Source: CAWCKS01 sp963763485 (GTDB lineage: Bacteria; Pseudomonadota; Alphaproteobacteria; Rhizobiales; Xanthobacteraceae). Taken from it: a stretch of DNA of 64,000 nt. Under the pieces are notes generated by a model. The model was not told the DNA's origin. It was given only the letters and a program-made list of their open reading frames with translations, and did not search any database. Positions within the stretch are counted from its first letter, which is position 1. Each line of letters begins with the position of its first letter. The position numbers and the translations under genes were made by a program. The DNA lies in assembly GCA_963763485.1 (NCBI GenBank), contig CAVXOW010000009.1, positions 248,001-312,000 on the forward strand. Reading direction: 5' to 3'. This document shows, piece by piece, positions 43,061 through 52,660 of this stretch.

Positions 43061-43911
43061 ACGAGATCGAGCGGCCGCACACCCGCACCATTTGCGGGCG
43101 GTTGCTGATCAGGTGCATCTCGATGCGGCTGTGCTCGCGATTATAGATCGCACGATGATCGAACGCGGCTAGGTCGAAGTTGGTGCCGAGTTCGCGGTTC
43201 ATCCGCACCATCAGGTTGAGGTTGAACTTCGCGGTGACGCCGGCCGCATCATTGTAGGCGTCGTGCAGAGCCTTTTCGTCCTTCTCGAGATCGACGCCAA
43301 GGATGATGAGCGCGCCTTCGCCGAGAATCTCGGCGGCGCGCCGCAGGAAGCGCTGCGCCTCGTGCGGTTCGAAATTGCCGATGGTCGAGCCCGGAAAGAA
43401 GCCGACCTTCGGCAAGGCGCTGACTTCAGCCGGCAGGGCAAAAGTTTCGGTGAAATCGGCGGCGACCGGATGGACCTTTAGCGCCGGAAGATCGGCACGC
43501 AGCGCGCGGGCCTGCGGCGTGCAGGAAGTCGGCGGAGATGTCGACCGGCACGTAGGCTGCGATATTGCAGGTCTTGAGCAGCAGGCGGACCTTGGTCGTC
43601 GCGCCCGCGCCGAATTCGACCAGCGCCGCCTGCTTCGGCAGCAGCGCCGCTATTTCGTCACCGCGGTCGCGCAGGATGCCAAGCTCGGTGCGCGTCGGAT
43701 AATATTCCGGCAGCCGCGTGATCTGTTCGAACAGGTCGGAGCCGGTCGTATCGTAAAAATATTTCGGCGATAGCTGTTTCGGATGCTGGCCGAGCCCGGC
43801 CAGCACATCGAGGGCGAAGGTCGAGGCGGTTTCGCCGTCGGCTCTCGCATCCGGAGTCGTTGCGGCTTCAGCGGCAGAGTTCTTCGTCAACGCCGATACA
43901 TGAACGTTCAT
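42909..43911 (-). pseudogene. egtD: EgtD-type L-histidine N-alpha-methyltransferase, one-base frameshift
   Basis: Homology to EgtD, which trimethylates histidine to hercynine in ergothioneine synthesis. The first frame (MNVHVSALTKNS onwards) has LSPKYFYDTTGSDLFEQITR, YYPTRTELGIL and ALVEFGAGATTKVRLLL, ending YVPVDISADFLHA. The second resumes as LPKVGFFPGSTIGNFEPHEA, with LIILGVDLEKDE and FTTGESIHTENSYKYS. The frames join near 43525 if one base is dropped (HA, then QARALRADLPALKVHPVAAD). The span is 1003 nt, consistent with one inserted base. It is paired with egtB 49 bp upstream. Confidence 0.88.
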
Positions 43912-43960
43912 TGCAGCCACCCCGGATGACCTGATGATCGGATGATTGGTTCGATGGAGA

Positions 43961-45214
43961 TCAGTTGCCGTAGTCAGCAAGCCGCAATCCCATGAATTGC
44001 CAGCGCTGGTGCGGGTAGAAGAAGTTGCGGTAGGTGACACGGCTGTGACCGTCGGGCGTCGCAAGCGAGGAGCCGCGCAGCACCAGCTGATTGACCATGA
44101 ACTTGCCGTTGTATTCGCCAAGCGCCCCTTCGACGGCCTGGTAACCGGGGTAGGGTGAGTAGGAGCTGCGCGTCCACTGCCAGACGATGCCGAACGCGTC
44201 GTTCAGCTCGCCGGCACGCGCCGCAACTTCCCATTCCATCTCGGTCGGAAGGTGCTTGCCGCGCCAACGCGCAAACGCATCGGCCTCGTAGTAGCTCACG
44301 TGACATACCGGACCTTTTGGATCGACCGGCTTCAGACCGCCCAGCGTCATGATGTGCCACTGGCCGTCGATGTTGCGCCAGTGTCCTGGCGCGTCCCACT
44401 CCTGCGCGGTGACCACGGCGTGCCCGTCCATCAGCCACAGCGTCGGCGTTGTGTAACCGCCATCCGCCATGAACTCGAGCCACTCGCCATTGGTGACGAG
44501 GTCGCGGGCAATGCTGACCGGCCCTATCAGAGCACGATGCGAGGGGCGTTCATTGTCGAAGCAGAAGGCGTCGCTCGCATGGCCGACGGTATGTATGCCC
44601 TCAGGCAAGTGAAGATAGCCGCCCGTTGCGGTCAACTCCGGCCAGCGCCAGTCAGGGGCATAGGCCGGCGCAGTTGGATTGAAGGAGAATGCGTGCAGGA
44701 TGTCGGTCAGCATCAATTCCTGATGCTGCTGCTCGTGATTGAGACCGATCTCGATCAGCGGCTCGAGCGTTGCAAGTAGCTTGTCATCCGCGCGTTGCAG
44801 GGCTGACGTCATTGCGGCATCGACATGAGCGCGATAGGCGGCAATCTCCGCAACACCGGGACGCGTGATGACCCCGCGATTGTGGCGTGTGTACCGCGGA
44901 CCGGCCGAGACGTAATACGAGTTGAACAGGAAGGCGTAGTCCGGATGGAATGGCTTGTAGCCTTCAACATGCGGAACCAGCAGAAACTGCTCAAAGAACC
45001 AGGTCGTGTGCGCGCGATGCCATTTGGCCGGGCTGGCGTCGGGCATGGACTGCACGAGCTGGTCCTCGGGCGATAGCCGGGCGGCGCGGCGCTCGGTCTC
45101 GCTGCGAACGGCGCGGAAGGCCCTGACCAGCCGTTCGGCCGGGGTCACCTTCGGTTCGGTTAGGGGGGATGCGGACAAAGCGGCCTTGGCCGCCGGAAAA
45201 CTTGCGTTCGTCAC
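43961..45214 (-). CDS. egtB: Ergothioneine synthesis sulfoxide synthase EgtB
   Basis: A 417-residue protein. An N-terminal DinB-like domain supplies iron-binding histidines (KWHRAHTTWFFE and NHEQQHQELMLTD, the HxxxH pair). A C-terminal formylglycine-generating-enzyme-like domain follows: VTNGEWLEFMADGGYTTPTL, VCHVSYYEADAFARWRGKHL, RLPTEMEWE-type LPTEMEWEVAARAG, and RGSSLATPDGHSRVTYRNFF. EgtB joins hercynine to a thiol with oxygen. GTG 45214 with GGAG upstream. It lies directly upstream of egtD on the same strand, an egtB-egtD pair. Confidence 0.93.
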   Translation of the reverse strand: MTNASFPAAKAALSASPLTEPKVTPAERLVRAFRAVRSETERRAARLSPEDQLVQSMPDASPAKWHRAHTTWFFEQFLLVPHVEGYKPFHPDYAFLFNSYYVSAGPRYTRHNRGVITRPGVAEIAAYRAHVDAAMTSALQRADDKLLATLEPLIEIGLNHEQQHQELMLTDILHAFSFNPTAPAYAPDWRWPELTATGGYLHLPEGIHTVGHASDAFCFDNERPSHRALIGPVSIARDLVTNGEWLEFMADGGYTTPTLWLMDGHAVVTAQEWDAPGHWRNIDGQWHIMTLGGLKPVDPKGPVCHVSYYEADAFARWRGKHLPTEMEWEVAARAGELNDAFGIVWQWTRSSYSPYPGYQAVEGALGEYNGKFMVNQLVLRGSSLATPDGHSRVTYRNFFYPHQRWQFMGLRLADYGN

Positions 45215-45536
45215 ACCGAGCTCCGGTTTGGGAGAAGAACGTTGTCGTTACCGGGGCGTTCCCGGAAGAAACCCGAGCCCAAGATAGGGAGGCTTTCGCG
45301 TCCGCAACAGGGCACCGCGGCTATCAAGACAATCGATCGGCTCTATGATTATGCCTATCATGTCATCAGCTTAAACACCGGCAGGTCCAAAAATTGTCAG
45401 CAGTTTAGCTTTTTATTGGGATGCAGCCGCTTTTCGGGCTACATATATGGCCGACACGGCCAATGCGGCGTTTGGTATCAAAATCAGGCGGATAGCTTCG
45501 TTTCCGCAGCGGCAGGCCGGCACAGAAGGACTGATC
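45215..45536. other. 322-bp intergenic region between egtB and grxD
   Basis: It holds the divergent promoters of egtB and grxD. I see no recognisable gene, terminator or operator. The short plus-strand frames lack a good start. Confidence 0.5.
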
Positions 45537-45872
45537 ATGAGCATCGAGCAATTCATCGAAAATGAAGTGAAATCGAACGACGTCGTGCTGTTCATGAAGG
45601 GGACGCCGCAATTCCCGATGTGCGGGTTCTCCGCCCAGGTGGTGCAGATCCTCGATCACGTCGGCGTGCCCTACAAGGGCCTGAACGTGCTTGACTCCGA
45701 TGAGCTCCGCAATGGCGTCAAGGTCTACTCGAACTGGCCGACCATCCCGCAGCTCTACGTGAAGGGCGAGTTCGTGGGCGGTTGCGACATCATCCGTGAG
45801 ATGTTCCAGGCCAGCGAATTGCAGCAGCTGTTCGCCGACAAGGGCATCGCCGTCCGCCAAGCGGCGGAGTAA
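45537..45872 (+). CDS. grxD: Monothiol glutaredoxin, Grx4 type
   Basis: A 111-residue monothiol glutaredoxin. It begins MSIEQFIENEVKSNDVVLFM; KGTPQFPMCGFSAQVVQIL carries the CGFS active site, and NWPTIPQLYVKGEFVGGCDI holds the glutathione-binding TIP and GG-C-D parts. It binds a glutathione-coordinated [2Fe-2S] cluster, in partnership with BolA proteins. GAAGGA lies eight bases before ATG 45537. Confidence 0.95.
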   Translation: MSIEQFIENEVKSNDVVLFMKGTPQFPMCGFSAQVVQILDHVGVPYKGLNVLDSDELRNGVKVYSNWPTIPQLYVKGEFVGGCDIIREMFQASELQQLFADKGIAVRQAAE

Positions 45873-45902
45873 ACTCCTGCGCGGCAGCGTAGGGAGCCGC
45901 GC

Positions 45903-47837
45903 ATGGATATCAGGATCGACAGCATTGAACCCTTTGCCGAAGGGCGCACCTTCGGCAAAGTCGGAGCTTATGAGCGCCTCAAGGGCGTCGCGCGCGGCCA
46001 GCTCGATCCACTGGCGCTCCGGAATTCCGGCATCGTCGATCTCGACAAGGCGCCGCGCAACGCTCGGGGCCTCGTCGACTATGAAGTCGACGTCGATATC
46101 CTTCGCCCCGCCGATCCGGCACGCGGCAACGGCGTGCTGTTCTACGAGGTCACCAATCGCGGCAACAAGATCTTGGCGAGGCTGCTGCACGGCGTGCTCT
46201 CGCCAAATCCGGCGGACCTGAACGATCCGAAGGCCGCGGCGCACGCCGGCAACGGTTTCCTGTTCGAGCGCGGCGCGACCATCGTTTGGGCCGGATGGGA
46301 CCCGACCGTCGGTTCGCGTGACGCGACGATGACGGTCCGCTTTCCGCTTGCGATGGAAGACGGCAAGCCGATGGTTCGCCGCATCCGCGAGGAGTTTCAA
46401 GTCGGCAAGCGGATCCCGGAAACGTTCAAGACGATCGCGCTGACCTATCCGGCGGCGTCGCTCGACAAGACCAAGGCGCGGCTGATGATGCGGGATCGCG
46501 AGGGCGATCCGCGCGTCGAAATCCCGCGCGACGCCTGGGAGTTCGTGGACGACCGTCACGTGCGCCTGCTCCCGGTGGGACGGGGCTAAAGCCGCTGACG
46601 ATCTACGAATTCTGGTACGAGGCGACCAATTCGCGCGTCGCCGGCATCAGTTTTGCGATGACGCGCGACCTGATTTCGTTCCTGCGCAACGATGCGGCGT
46701 CGCCGCTGGCGCACCGTGGCCTCAAGCACAGCATCGCGTTCGGCATCTCGCAGAGCGCGCGCTTCCTGCGCCACTTCATCGAGCTCGGCATGAACCGCGA
46801 TCTTGGCGGCAAGCGCGTGTTCGATGGCGTGTTCGCTCACACCGGCGGTGCGGCCAAGATCTTTGCCAATCACTCCTTCGCCGAGCCCAATCGCACGGCG
46901 TCGCAGCACCACGATCGGCTTTATCCGGACGCCTGGTATCCGTTTTCGACGGCGGCCACGCCCGATCCATTCTCGGGCCGCAACGAGTCTTTGTTCCGCG
47001 GCGACGGCTGCGATCCCTTGTTCATTCAGACCAACACCTCGGCCGAGTACTGGAACAAGGGTGCTTCGCTGCTGACGATCGATGCGCTGGGCAAGGCCGA
47101 CCTGACACTGCCCGAGACCTCGCGCGTCTATGTGATCGCCGGCACGCAGCACGCCAGCAGCCCGCCCGCTGCCGAACGCGGGCCGCTCGCCAATCAGGGC
47201 AATCCGCAAAGCGTGGCGCCGGCGATCCGCGCGCTGATGGATGCGATGTTCCAGTGGGTGACCGAGGGCAGTCGCGCCGCCACCGAGCCGGGTGCCATCG
47301 TTGCGGGATGGCACGGCCGTTCGCGTCGACAGCATGCGCTTTCCGCATGCGCCTGATTTTGCCACGCCGCGTTGCGTCAACCTCATCACGACGGCTGTTG
47401 ACTGGATCGATCCGCCGGGCAGTCCCGACAGCAGGGCCGCAAAGGTCGATGGCGAGTACGTCGCGCTCGTGTCCGCGGTCGATCCTGACGGCAACGAAAC
47501 GGCAGGCATTCGGTTGCCGCCAGTCGGCGTGCCGCTCGCGACCTACACCGGCTGGAATATTTATCGCGAGCTCCCGGATGAACTCGGCGATCGCGACGGC
47601 TCCTATGTGCCGTTCACGAAGACCGCCGCTGAGCGCGAGCGAAATGGCGATACGCGGCTTTCGCTCGAAGAGCGTTATGGCTCGCTCGACGATTATGTCG
47701 CGAAGGTGAGGTCGTACTGCGATCGGCTGATCGCCGAGCGACTGCTGCTGTCCGCTGATGCGAAGACCTATGTTGACGCGGCGAAGGCATCCAAGGATTT
47801 CGCCGCGATCGCAGCAGCTGATGCCGCCGCAAAATGA
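45903..47837 (+). pseudogene. Alpha/beta-hydrolase domain protein with two frameshifts
   Basis: Three frames together give a 644-residue protein. The first (MDIRIDSIEPFAEGRTFGKV onwards) has VLFYEVTNRGNK and GNGFLFERGATIVWAGWDPT, ending VRLLPVGRG at a TAA. The second resumes as GLKPLTIYEFWYEATNSRVA and contains AFGISQSARFLRHFIELGMN, the nucleophile elbow region, and FAHTGGAAK. The third resumes at PSLRDGTAVRVDSMRFPHAP near 47301. The two shifts, about -1 near 46577 and +1 near 47301, cancel, so the full span is a multiple of three. Family role unknown. The stop overlaps the next start by four bases. Confidence 0.78.
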
Positions 47838-48377
47838 CGGCGATTGCCTCGCGGGCGATCGGCGACGCCACGCTCGAGATCGTCGTTGCAGACATCACGA
47901 CGCTCGCGGTCGATGCGATCGTCAATGCCGCGAACACTTCGCTGCTCGGTGGCGGAGGGGTCGACGGTGCGATCCATCGCCGCGCCGGCCCAAAACTGCT
48001 CGACGAATGCCGCACGCTCGGCGGCTGCGCCACTGGTGACGCCAGGATCACGCATGGCTATGGGTTGCCGGCGCGCCATGTGATCCATGCCGTCGGCCCG
48101 AGTCTGGCATGGCGGTCAGCAGAACGAGGACGCGCTGCTTGCCTCGTGCTATCGCCGTGCCATCGAGATTGCGACGGCAACCCGGCTTGCTTCGATTGCC
48201 TTTCCTGCGATCTCGACCGGAATCTACCGGTTCCCCGCCGACCGTGCCGCTGGGATCGCGGTGTCGACGACTGTGCAATCGCTCAAATCGACGACCTCTG
48301 TCGATCGCGTGATCTTCTGCTGCTTCGCAGCCGAAAGCGCGGAGCTGCACCGGCAAGCGCTGGAGGCGATCGCCTAG
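47834..48377 (+). pseudogene. Macrodomain (ADP-ribose-binding) protein, one-base frameshift
   Basis: An O-acetyl-ADP-ribose deacetylase-type macrodomain. The first frame has IVVADITTLAVDAIVNAANT and LLGGGGVDGAIHRRAGPKLL, then GDARITHGYGLPARHVIHAVG. The second resumes as VWHGGQQNEDALLASCYRRA with IAFPAISTGIYRFPADRAA, the ADP-ribose-binding loop. Dropping one base near 48100 joins them (HAVGP-VWHGG). Macrodomains remove or bind ADP-ribose signals. Its ATG overlaps the preceding stop by four bases. Confidence 0.88.
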
Positions 48378-48381
48378 GCGC

Positions 48382-49452
48382 TTACGACGCCTCGCGCACG
48401 ATCTCTCGCGTGAGCCCAACGGCCTCCTCGACCATCGCCGCCGTCACATCGATATGCATGCAGGCGCGCACGCGGCCGCCGAGCTGCGACACCAGCACGC
48501 CTTTCGCCCGCAGTTTGGCCTGCAGTTGCTCGGCGGTGAGGCGTGGATTGGTCGTCGCGACGTAGACTAGGTTGGTCTCAGGCTGCTGCACGTCGAGGCC
48601 TTCGATCTGCGCCAACCCCCGCGCCAGCGCGCGGGCATTGGCGTGGTCGTCGGCGAGCCGCGCGACGTGATGGTCGAGCGCATACACGCAGGCCGCAGCA
48701 ATGATGCCGGCCTGCCGCATTGCGCCTCCGAGCCGCTGTTTCCAGCGCCAGACGTCGTCGATGAACTCGCGGCTGCCGGCGAGCACCGCTCCGACCGGCG
48801 CGCCAAGCCCCTTCGAGAAATCGATCCACACCGAATCCCAGCCGGCCGCGATCCGGTCGGCGGCAAGCCCGGTCGCAACCGCAGCATTGAGCAGTCGGGC
48901 GCCATCCATGTGGGTGCTCAGACCTTGCGCGTGGGCAAGTTCTGCGACTGCGTCGAGACGGGCCTGCGGCCAGATCGTTCCGCCGCCGATGTTGGCGGTC
49001 TGCTCGGCGCTGACCAGCTTCTGGTTCGGCGCGTAGCGCGATTTTGCGCGGAACGCCGCGCGCAGCGTGTCGACCTCGTACTGGCCGTCCGGCCCGGGCA
49101 GCGGCGTGATCTGGAAGCCGCCGAGGGCGGCATGCACGCCGCCTTCGCTGGTCAGGATGTGCGCGGTCGGGTGCGCGAGGATTTCGTCGCCAGGGCGGCA
49201 GTGTGTCAGGATCGCCGCGACGTTGCACATCGTGCCCGACGGCAGGAACACCGCGGCCTGCTTGCCGAGCAGGGCGGCGACCCGCTCGCACAGCTGGTTG
49301 ACCGTCGGATCATCGCCGACCTGTTCGTCGCCCACTTCCGCTCGCGCCATCGCCTCGCGCATCGCGGGCGTCGGTCGGCTTTGCGTATCTGACAGCATGT
49401 TGATACGCACCGGCGGCAGTTTTGGATCAAGCGGAGCAGGGGCGTAGACCAT
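48382..49452 (-). CDS. Low-specificity L-threonine aldolase family PLP enzyme
   Basis: A 356-residue aldolase of the fold type I PLP group. It cleaves threonine or related beta-hydroxy amino acids to glycine and an aldehyde. Visible features are NMLSDTQSRPTPAMREAMAR, a GTMCNVAAI phosphate loop, HMDGARLLNAAVATG with the PLP-binding Asp, and WIDFSKGLGAPVGAVLAGSR with the Schiff-base lysine. ATG 49452 (AGGA upstream) is chosen over ATG 49488. It is convergent with the macrodomain gene, 4 bp apart. Confidence 0.9.
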   Translation of the reverse strand: MVYAPAPLDPKLPPVRINMLSDTQSRPTPAMREAMARAEVGDEQVGDDPTVNQLCERVAALLGKQAAVFLPSGTMCNVAAILTHCRPGDEILAHPTAHILTSEGGVHAALGGFQITPLPGPDGQYEVDTLRAAFRAKSRYAPNQKLVSAEQTANIGGGTIWPQARLDAVAELAHAQGLSTHMDGARLLNAAVATGLAADRIAAGWDSVWIDFSKGLGAPVGAVLAGSREFIDDVWRWKQRLGGAMRQAGIIAAACVYALDHHVARLADDHANARALARGLAQIEGLDVQQPETNLVYVATTNPRLTAEQLQAKLRAKGVLVSQLGGRVRACMHIDVTAAMVEEAVGLTREIVREAS

Positions 49453-49531
49453 GGGGCGTCCTGATTTATCGTTGCCGCGCTCAAGCATAGAGGTGTGAAT
49501 GTCAGGCACAAGACGCATTCGGCGGCGAACG

Positions 49532-49558
49532 AAAAAGCCCCGGCTTGCGCCGGGGCTT
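49532..49558 (-). terminator. Intrinsic terminator of rpsD
   Basis: GCCCCGGC / GCCGGGGC, four-base loop, TTTTT on the minus strand, 30 nt past the rpsD stop. A strong stem. Confidence 0.88.
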
Positions 49559-49587
49559 CGCCGATCTGCAAAGCGCAGAACGAAATC

Positions 49588-50205
49588 TTATCGCGAGTAA
49601 TACTCGACGATCAGGTGCGGCTCCATCATCACCGGAAACGGCACCTCGGCCAGGTTCGGGATGCGGGCGAACTTCGCCGTCATCTTGGAGTGATCAGCCT
49701 CAATGAAGTCGGGCACGTCGCGCTCGGCGAGTTGGGCTGCTTCGAGCACGACAGTGAGCTGCTTCGAGGCTTCCTTGACCTCGATCGTGTCGCCGACCTT
49801 GACGCGGAAGCTCGAAATGGTGACCCGGCGGCCGTTGACCTTGATGTGGCCGTGATTGATGAACTGGCGCGCGGCGAACATCGTCGCGGCAAACTTGGCG
49901 CGATAGATCACGGTGTCGAGCCGCCGCTCGAGCAGGCCGATCAGGTTTTCACCCGAGTCGCCCTTCAGGCGGCTCGCCTCGACATAGATGCCGTGGAACT
50001 GCCGCTCGGAAATGTTGGCGTAGTAGCCCTTCAGCTTCTGCTTGGCGCGGAGTTGCACGCCGAAGTCGGAGAGTTTTCCCTTGCGGCGCTGGCCGTGCTG
50101 GCCGGGGCCGTATTCGCGGCGGTTCACGGGGCTCTTCGGGCGGCCCCAGATATTTTGGCCCATACGGCGATCGATCTTGTATTTCGCCTCACTGCGCTTT
50201 GTCAT
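49588..50205 (-). CDS. rpsD: 30S ribosomal protein S4
   Basis: A 205-residue S4, full length. It begins MTKRSEAKYKIDRRMGQNIW; its N-terminal part has GQHGQRRKGKLSDFGVQLRA. The S4 RNA-binding domain includes LERRLDTVIYRAKFAATMFA, ARQFINHGHIKVNGRRV and VKVGDTIEVKEAS. This version lacks the zinc-binding cysteines of some S4 proteins. It lies alone here, as in other Rhizobiales, and a strong intrinsic terminator follows. Confidence 0.98.
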   Translation of the reverse strand: MTKRSEAKYKIDRRMGQNIWGRPKSPVNRREYGPGQHGQRRKGKLSDFGVQLRAKQKLKGYYANISERQFHGIYVEASRLKGDSGENLIGLLERRLDTVIYRAKFAATMFAARQFINHGHIKVNGRRVTISSFRVKVGDTIEVKEASKQLTVVLEAAQLAERDVPDFIEADHSKMTAKFARIPNLAEVPFPVMMEPHLIVEYYSR

Positions 50206-50388
50206 CGCGTCCTCATTTCTCGAAGTTGAAGGAACGCGCCCTCCTGTGCCTGGGCGGATAGCCCAAGGCTGACAGGTTCACCTCAAAAGCCGGACGAGGG
50301 GAACCGCGGGTCGCGAAACGCAACGCGGGCCGAAACGGCCCGCGAGCAGGGCGGCTTGTAGGGCAGAAAGAGCTGATCGTCAACGGCT

Positions 50389-51177
50389 TCAGGCCGCCTG
50401 GAGGTCGCGGAAATAGGGGCTTAGCGCCCGCGCCAGCCCCTCCGTTGGCGGTTTTCCCGAGGTAAACACGATCCGCGCCTGGACGGTTCCTGACCCGCTG
50501 GAAGCCCCCATCAGCTCTGCCGTCCGCCGGGCGATCGCCGGCGCCGGGTCGATCCAGTCGACCTGCCAGGGAGCAAGCCGCACCATGCGGTCGAGCAGCA
50601 GCGGGTAATGGGTGCAGGCCAGCACGATGGTGTCGGTCCGCGCCGCGCCGTCGACGAAGCAGGGCGCGATTTCGCGGGCGATGTCGGCGTCGCTGACCGG
50701 CTCGTCGCGGAGTGCTGCTTCGGCGATCGACGCGAGCTTGGCGGCGCCGATCAGTGTCACCTCGCAGCCCGCGCCGAAATCACGGATCAGGCCTTGCGTG
50801 TACTCGCGCTTCACCGTGCCCTTGGTGCCGAGCACCGAGACGCGCTTCGTCTTCGAGGCCGCGCAGGCCGGCTTGATCGCGGGCACGGTACCGACGAACG
50901 GCACCGAATAGGTCGCGCGCAGGTGCGGCAAAATCAGCGTGGACGCCGTATTGCAGGCGACCACGATGATCGCGGGCTGATGCTCGGCGATCATTGCGCC
51001 GACCAGCGGCACCACGCGGGCGACGAGCGCGTCTTCAGAGTGATGCCCGTACGGGAAGAACGCATCATCGGCGACGTAGACATAGTTCGCCGCCGGCCGC
51101 GCCTTGACGATCTCGCGATAGACGGTAAGGCCGCCGAGGCCGGAATCGAACACCAGAATGGTTGGCGCGGTGCTCAC
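50389..51177 (-). CDS. murI: Glutamate racemase
   Basis: A 262-residue glutamate racemase that makes D-glutamate for peptidoglycan. The two catalytic cysteines are in IIVVACNTASTLILPHLRA and TIVLACTHYPLLLDRM. The opening FDSGLGGLTVYREI carries the substrate Asp-Ser, and YVADDAFFPYGH is typical. The start is GTG 51177. It is not operonic with rpsD, which ends before its 183-bp intergenic region. Confidence 0.94.
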   Translation of the reverse strand: MSTAPTILVFDSGLGGLTVYREIVKARPAANYVYVADDAFFPYGHHSEDALVARVVPLVGAMIAEHQPAIIVVACNTASTLILPHLRATYSVPFVGTVPAIKPACAASKTKRVSVLGTKGTVKREYTQGLIRDFGAGCEVTLIGAAKLASIAEAALRDEPVSDADIAREIAPCFVDGAARTDTIVLACTHYPLLLDRMVRLAPWQVDWIDPAPAIARRTAELMGASSGSGTVQARIVFTSGKPPTEGLARALSPYFRDLQAA

Positions 51178-51266
51178 GTGGTTGTCCCAGCTATCGTCCT
51201 GTCCGCACGCCAGTCTGCAGAACGTTGCGGCAAGTTCAGGGCGGCTGCTCTCGCAAATCCCCTAAA

Positions 51267-51281
51267 TTAGAATCGCTCCAG
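51267..51281. promoter_or_regulatory. Possible Irr box (iron control element)
   Basis: TTAGAATCGCTCCAG, matching 9 of 12 conserved positions of the TTAGAA-N3-TTCTAA iron control element bound by Irr in Rhizobiales (family knowledge). It lies about 85 bp before the first gene of the putative iron-uptake operon, where it would make sense. Confidence 0.4.
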
Positions 51282-51365
51282 CTTAGAGGCGTTCTCTTTG
51301 TCCCACCAGCATGCAGTTGCTAACGATCCGCAACAGCATTGGAATGGGCGAAAGCAGGGGGCATC

Positions 51366-52247
51366 ATGGGGCGCGGTTGGGTGGCAGGTATCGGCATCGT
51401 CGCGATGTTGGCCGTGAGCACGGTTGTCGCGCGTGCTGAGGATGCATCGTCCTGGCGCGAGATCGAGACCAAATATTTGTTCGGCTTTACCACGGGCTCG
51501 GGTATTGGCCTTGAGGGTGAGAAAGAATTCACCCTTGAATTGATCGCGCGGTTCGGCAAGCGCGACGGCCACTACCAGGCCAGCGAAACCAAGATCGAAT
51601 ACGAATTCACGCCGTCCCAATTCGTGCAGATCGAGTTCGGCGCGCTGGCGTCGACCCATGACATCAGCAACGTCTCCGGGCTCGACGATCGCAGGCAATA
51701 CTTTCTCGGGGGCGCCTTTGCCGAGTTCCGCTATCTCGTGCTGGAGCGCACGCAGAACAATCCGCTTTCGGTTACCATGTCGTTCGAACCGACCGGGCGT
51801 ACGGTCGACGAGACATCGGGCGATCGGGTCCGCAATTTCGAATTCGAGACCAAGATCAACGCCGACCTCGAACTGATCAAGAACCGGCTCTATGCAGGAT
51901 TCAACACGGTCTATGAACCCGAAGTCACGACGACGTCTGACCACGTTACGGCGCGCGAAGCCCAGCTCTCGCAATCGGCGGCGCTGGCGCTGCGCGTACA
52001 GCCGAACCTCGTGCTCGGCGCCGAGGCCTGGTACCTCCGGCATTACGACGCCGCCAACCTGACCAACTTCACCGGCGACGCCGTGCTGGTTGGGCCGACA
52101 CTGTTTTACGCGCTGACCAACAAGATGTTCATTGCTGCGGCGTGGAACGCGCAGGTGTGGGGCCGCGAGGTCGGTAATCCCGCGCCATACAATTTCGCCG
52201 AGTTCCAGCGTCATCGGGTCAAACTCAAATTCGCGCTCGAGTTCTGA
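51366..52247 (+). CDS. Secreted beta-barrel-like outer membrane protein
   Basis: A 293-residue protein with a signal peptide (MGRGWVAGIGIVAMLAVSTVVARA). After it come alternating hydrophobic and aromatic residues ending in a C-terminal phenylalanine (RVKLKFALEF), a hallmark of outer-membrane barrels. Repeated strand-like segments occur (KIEYEFTPSQFVQIEFGALA, NLVLGAEAWYLRHYD). It is the first gene of a compact cluster with a cupredoxin, FTR1 permease and cytochrome b561, so it may let iron or its complexes reach the periplasm (inference). AGGGGGC precedes ATG 51366. Confidence 0.7.
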   Translation: MGRGWVAGIGIVAMLAVSTVVARAEDASSWREIETKYLFGFTTGSGIGLEGEKEFTLELIARFGKRDGHYQASETKIEYEFTPSQFVQIEFGALASTHDISNVSGLDDRRQYFLGGAFAEFRYLVLERTQNNPLSVTMSFEPTGRTVDETSGDRVRNFEFETKINADLELIKNRLYAGFNTVYEPEVTTTSDHVTAREAQLSQSAALALRVQPNLVLGAEAWYLRHYDAANLTNFTGDAVLVGPTLFYALTNKMFIAAAWNAQVWGREVGNPAPYNFAEFQRHRVKLKFALEF

Positions 52248-52291
52248 CCAACAGGAATTTCAAGCCACCTCCCACGGTCAAAGGGATCGTC

Positions 52292-52645
52292 ATGTCGTTG
52301 CCCCGCGTTGCCTCCGGAATTGCCCTGCTTGCTGCGGGCTTCGTCACGATGCTAGTCCTTGCGCCCGCGGCACGGGCGCAGGAGGCCAAGGAGATCGTGA
52401 TCACCTACAAGGGCAAGCAGTTCCAGCCGGCACAGATCAGCGCACCTGCCAACACGGCGCTGCGTTTGCGCGTCAAGAATTTGGATGCCCAGCCAATGGA
52501 ATTCGAGAGCACGTCGCTGCGGGTCGAAAAGGTGGTGACCGGCAACGGCGAAGGGACCATCAACGTGCGGCCGCTGGTGCCTGGAAGCTACGAGTTCTTC
52601 GATGACTTCCACGACACCTCGCGCGGCACGCTGATCGTGCAATAG
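52292..52645 (+). CDS. Secreted cupredoxin-domain protein, probable iron-uptake partner
   Basis: A 117-residue protein with a signal peptide (MSLPRVASGIALLAAGFVTM to about ARA-QE). The cupredoxin fold follows: EIVITYKGKQFQPAQISAPA, LRLRVKNLDAQPMEFES and VPGSYEFFDDFHDTSRGTLI. The usual copper ligands (His, Cys, His, Met) are not all evident: one His and several Met/Glu replace them, as in FtrB/EfeO-like cupredoxins that oxidise or hand over iron. It sits 44 bp after the barrel gene and 15 bp before the FTR1 gene. Confidence 0.78.
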   Translation: MSLPRVASGIALLAAGFVTMLVLAPAARAQEAKEIVITYKGKQFQPAQISAPANTALRLRVKNLDAQPMEFESTSLRVEKVVTGNGEGTINVRPLVPGSYEFFDDFHDTSRGTLIVQ

Positions 52646-52660
52646 GACCGACGACCGCCG

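Noticed and set aside
45405..47509. Long minus-strand frames opposite grxD and the alpha/beta hydrolase
   Set aside because: Both strands are open because of GC bias. Only the plus strand carries known family motifs (CGFS, hydrolase segments).
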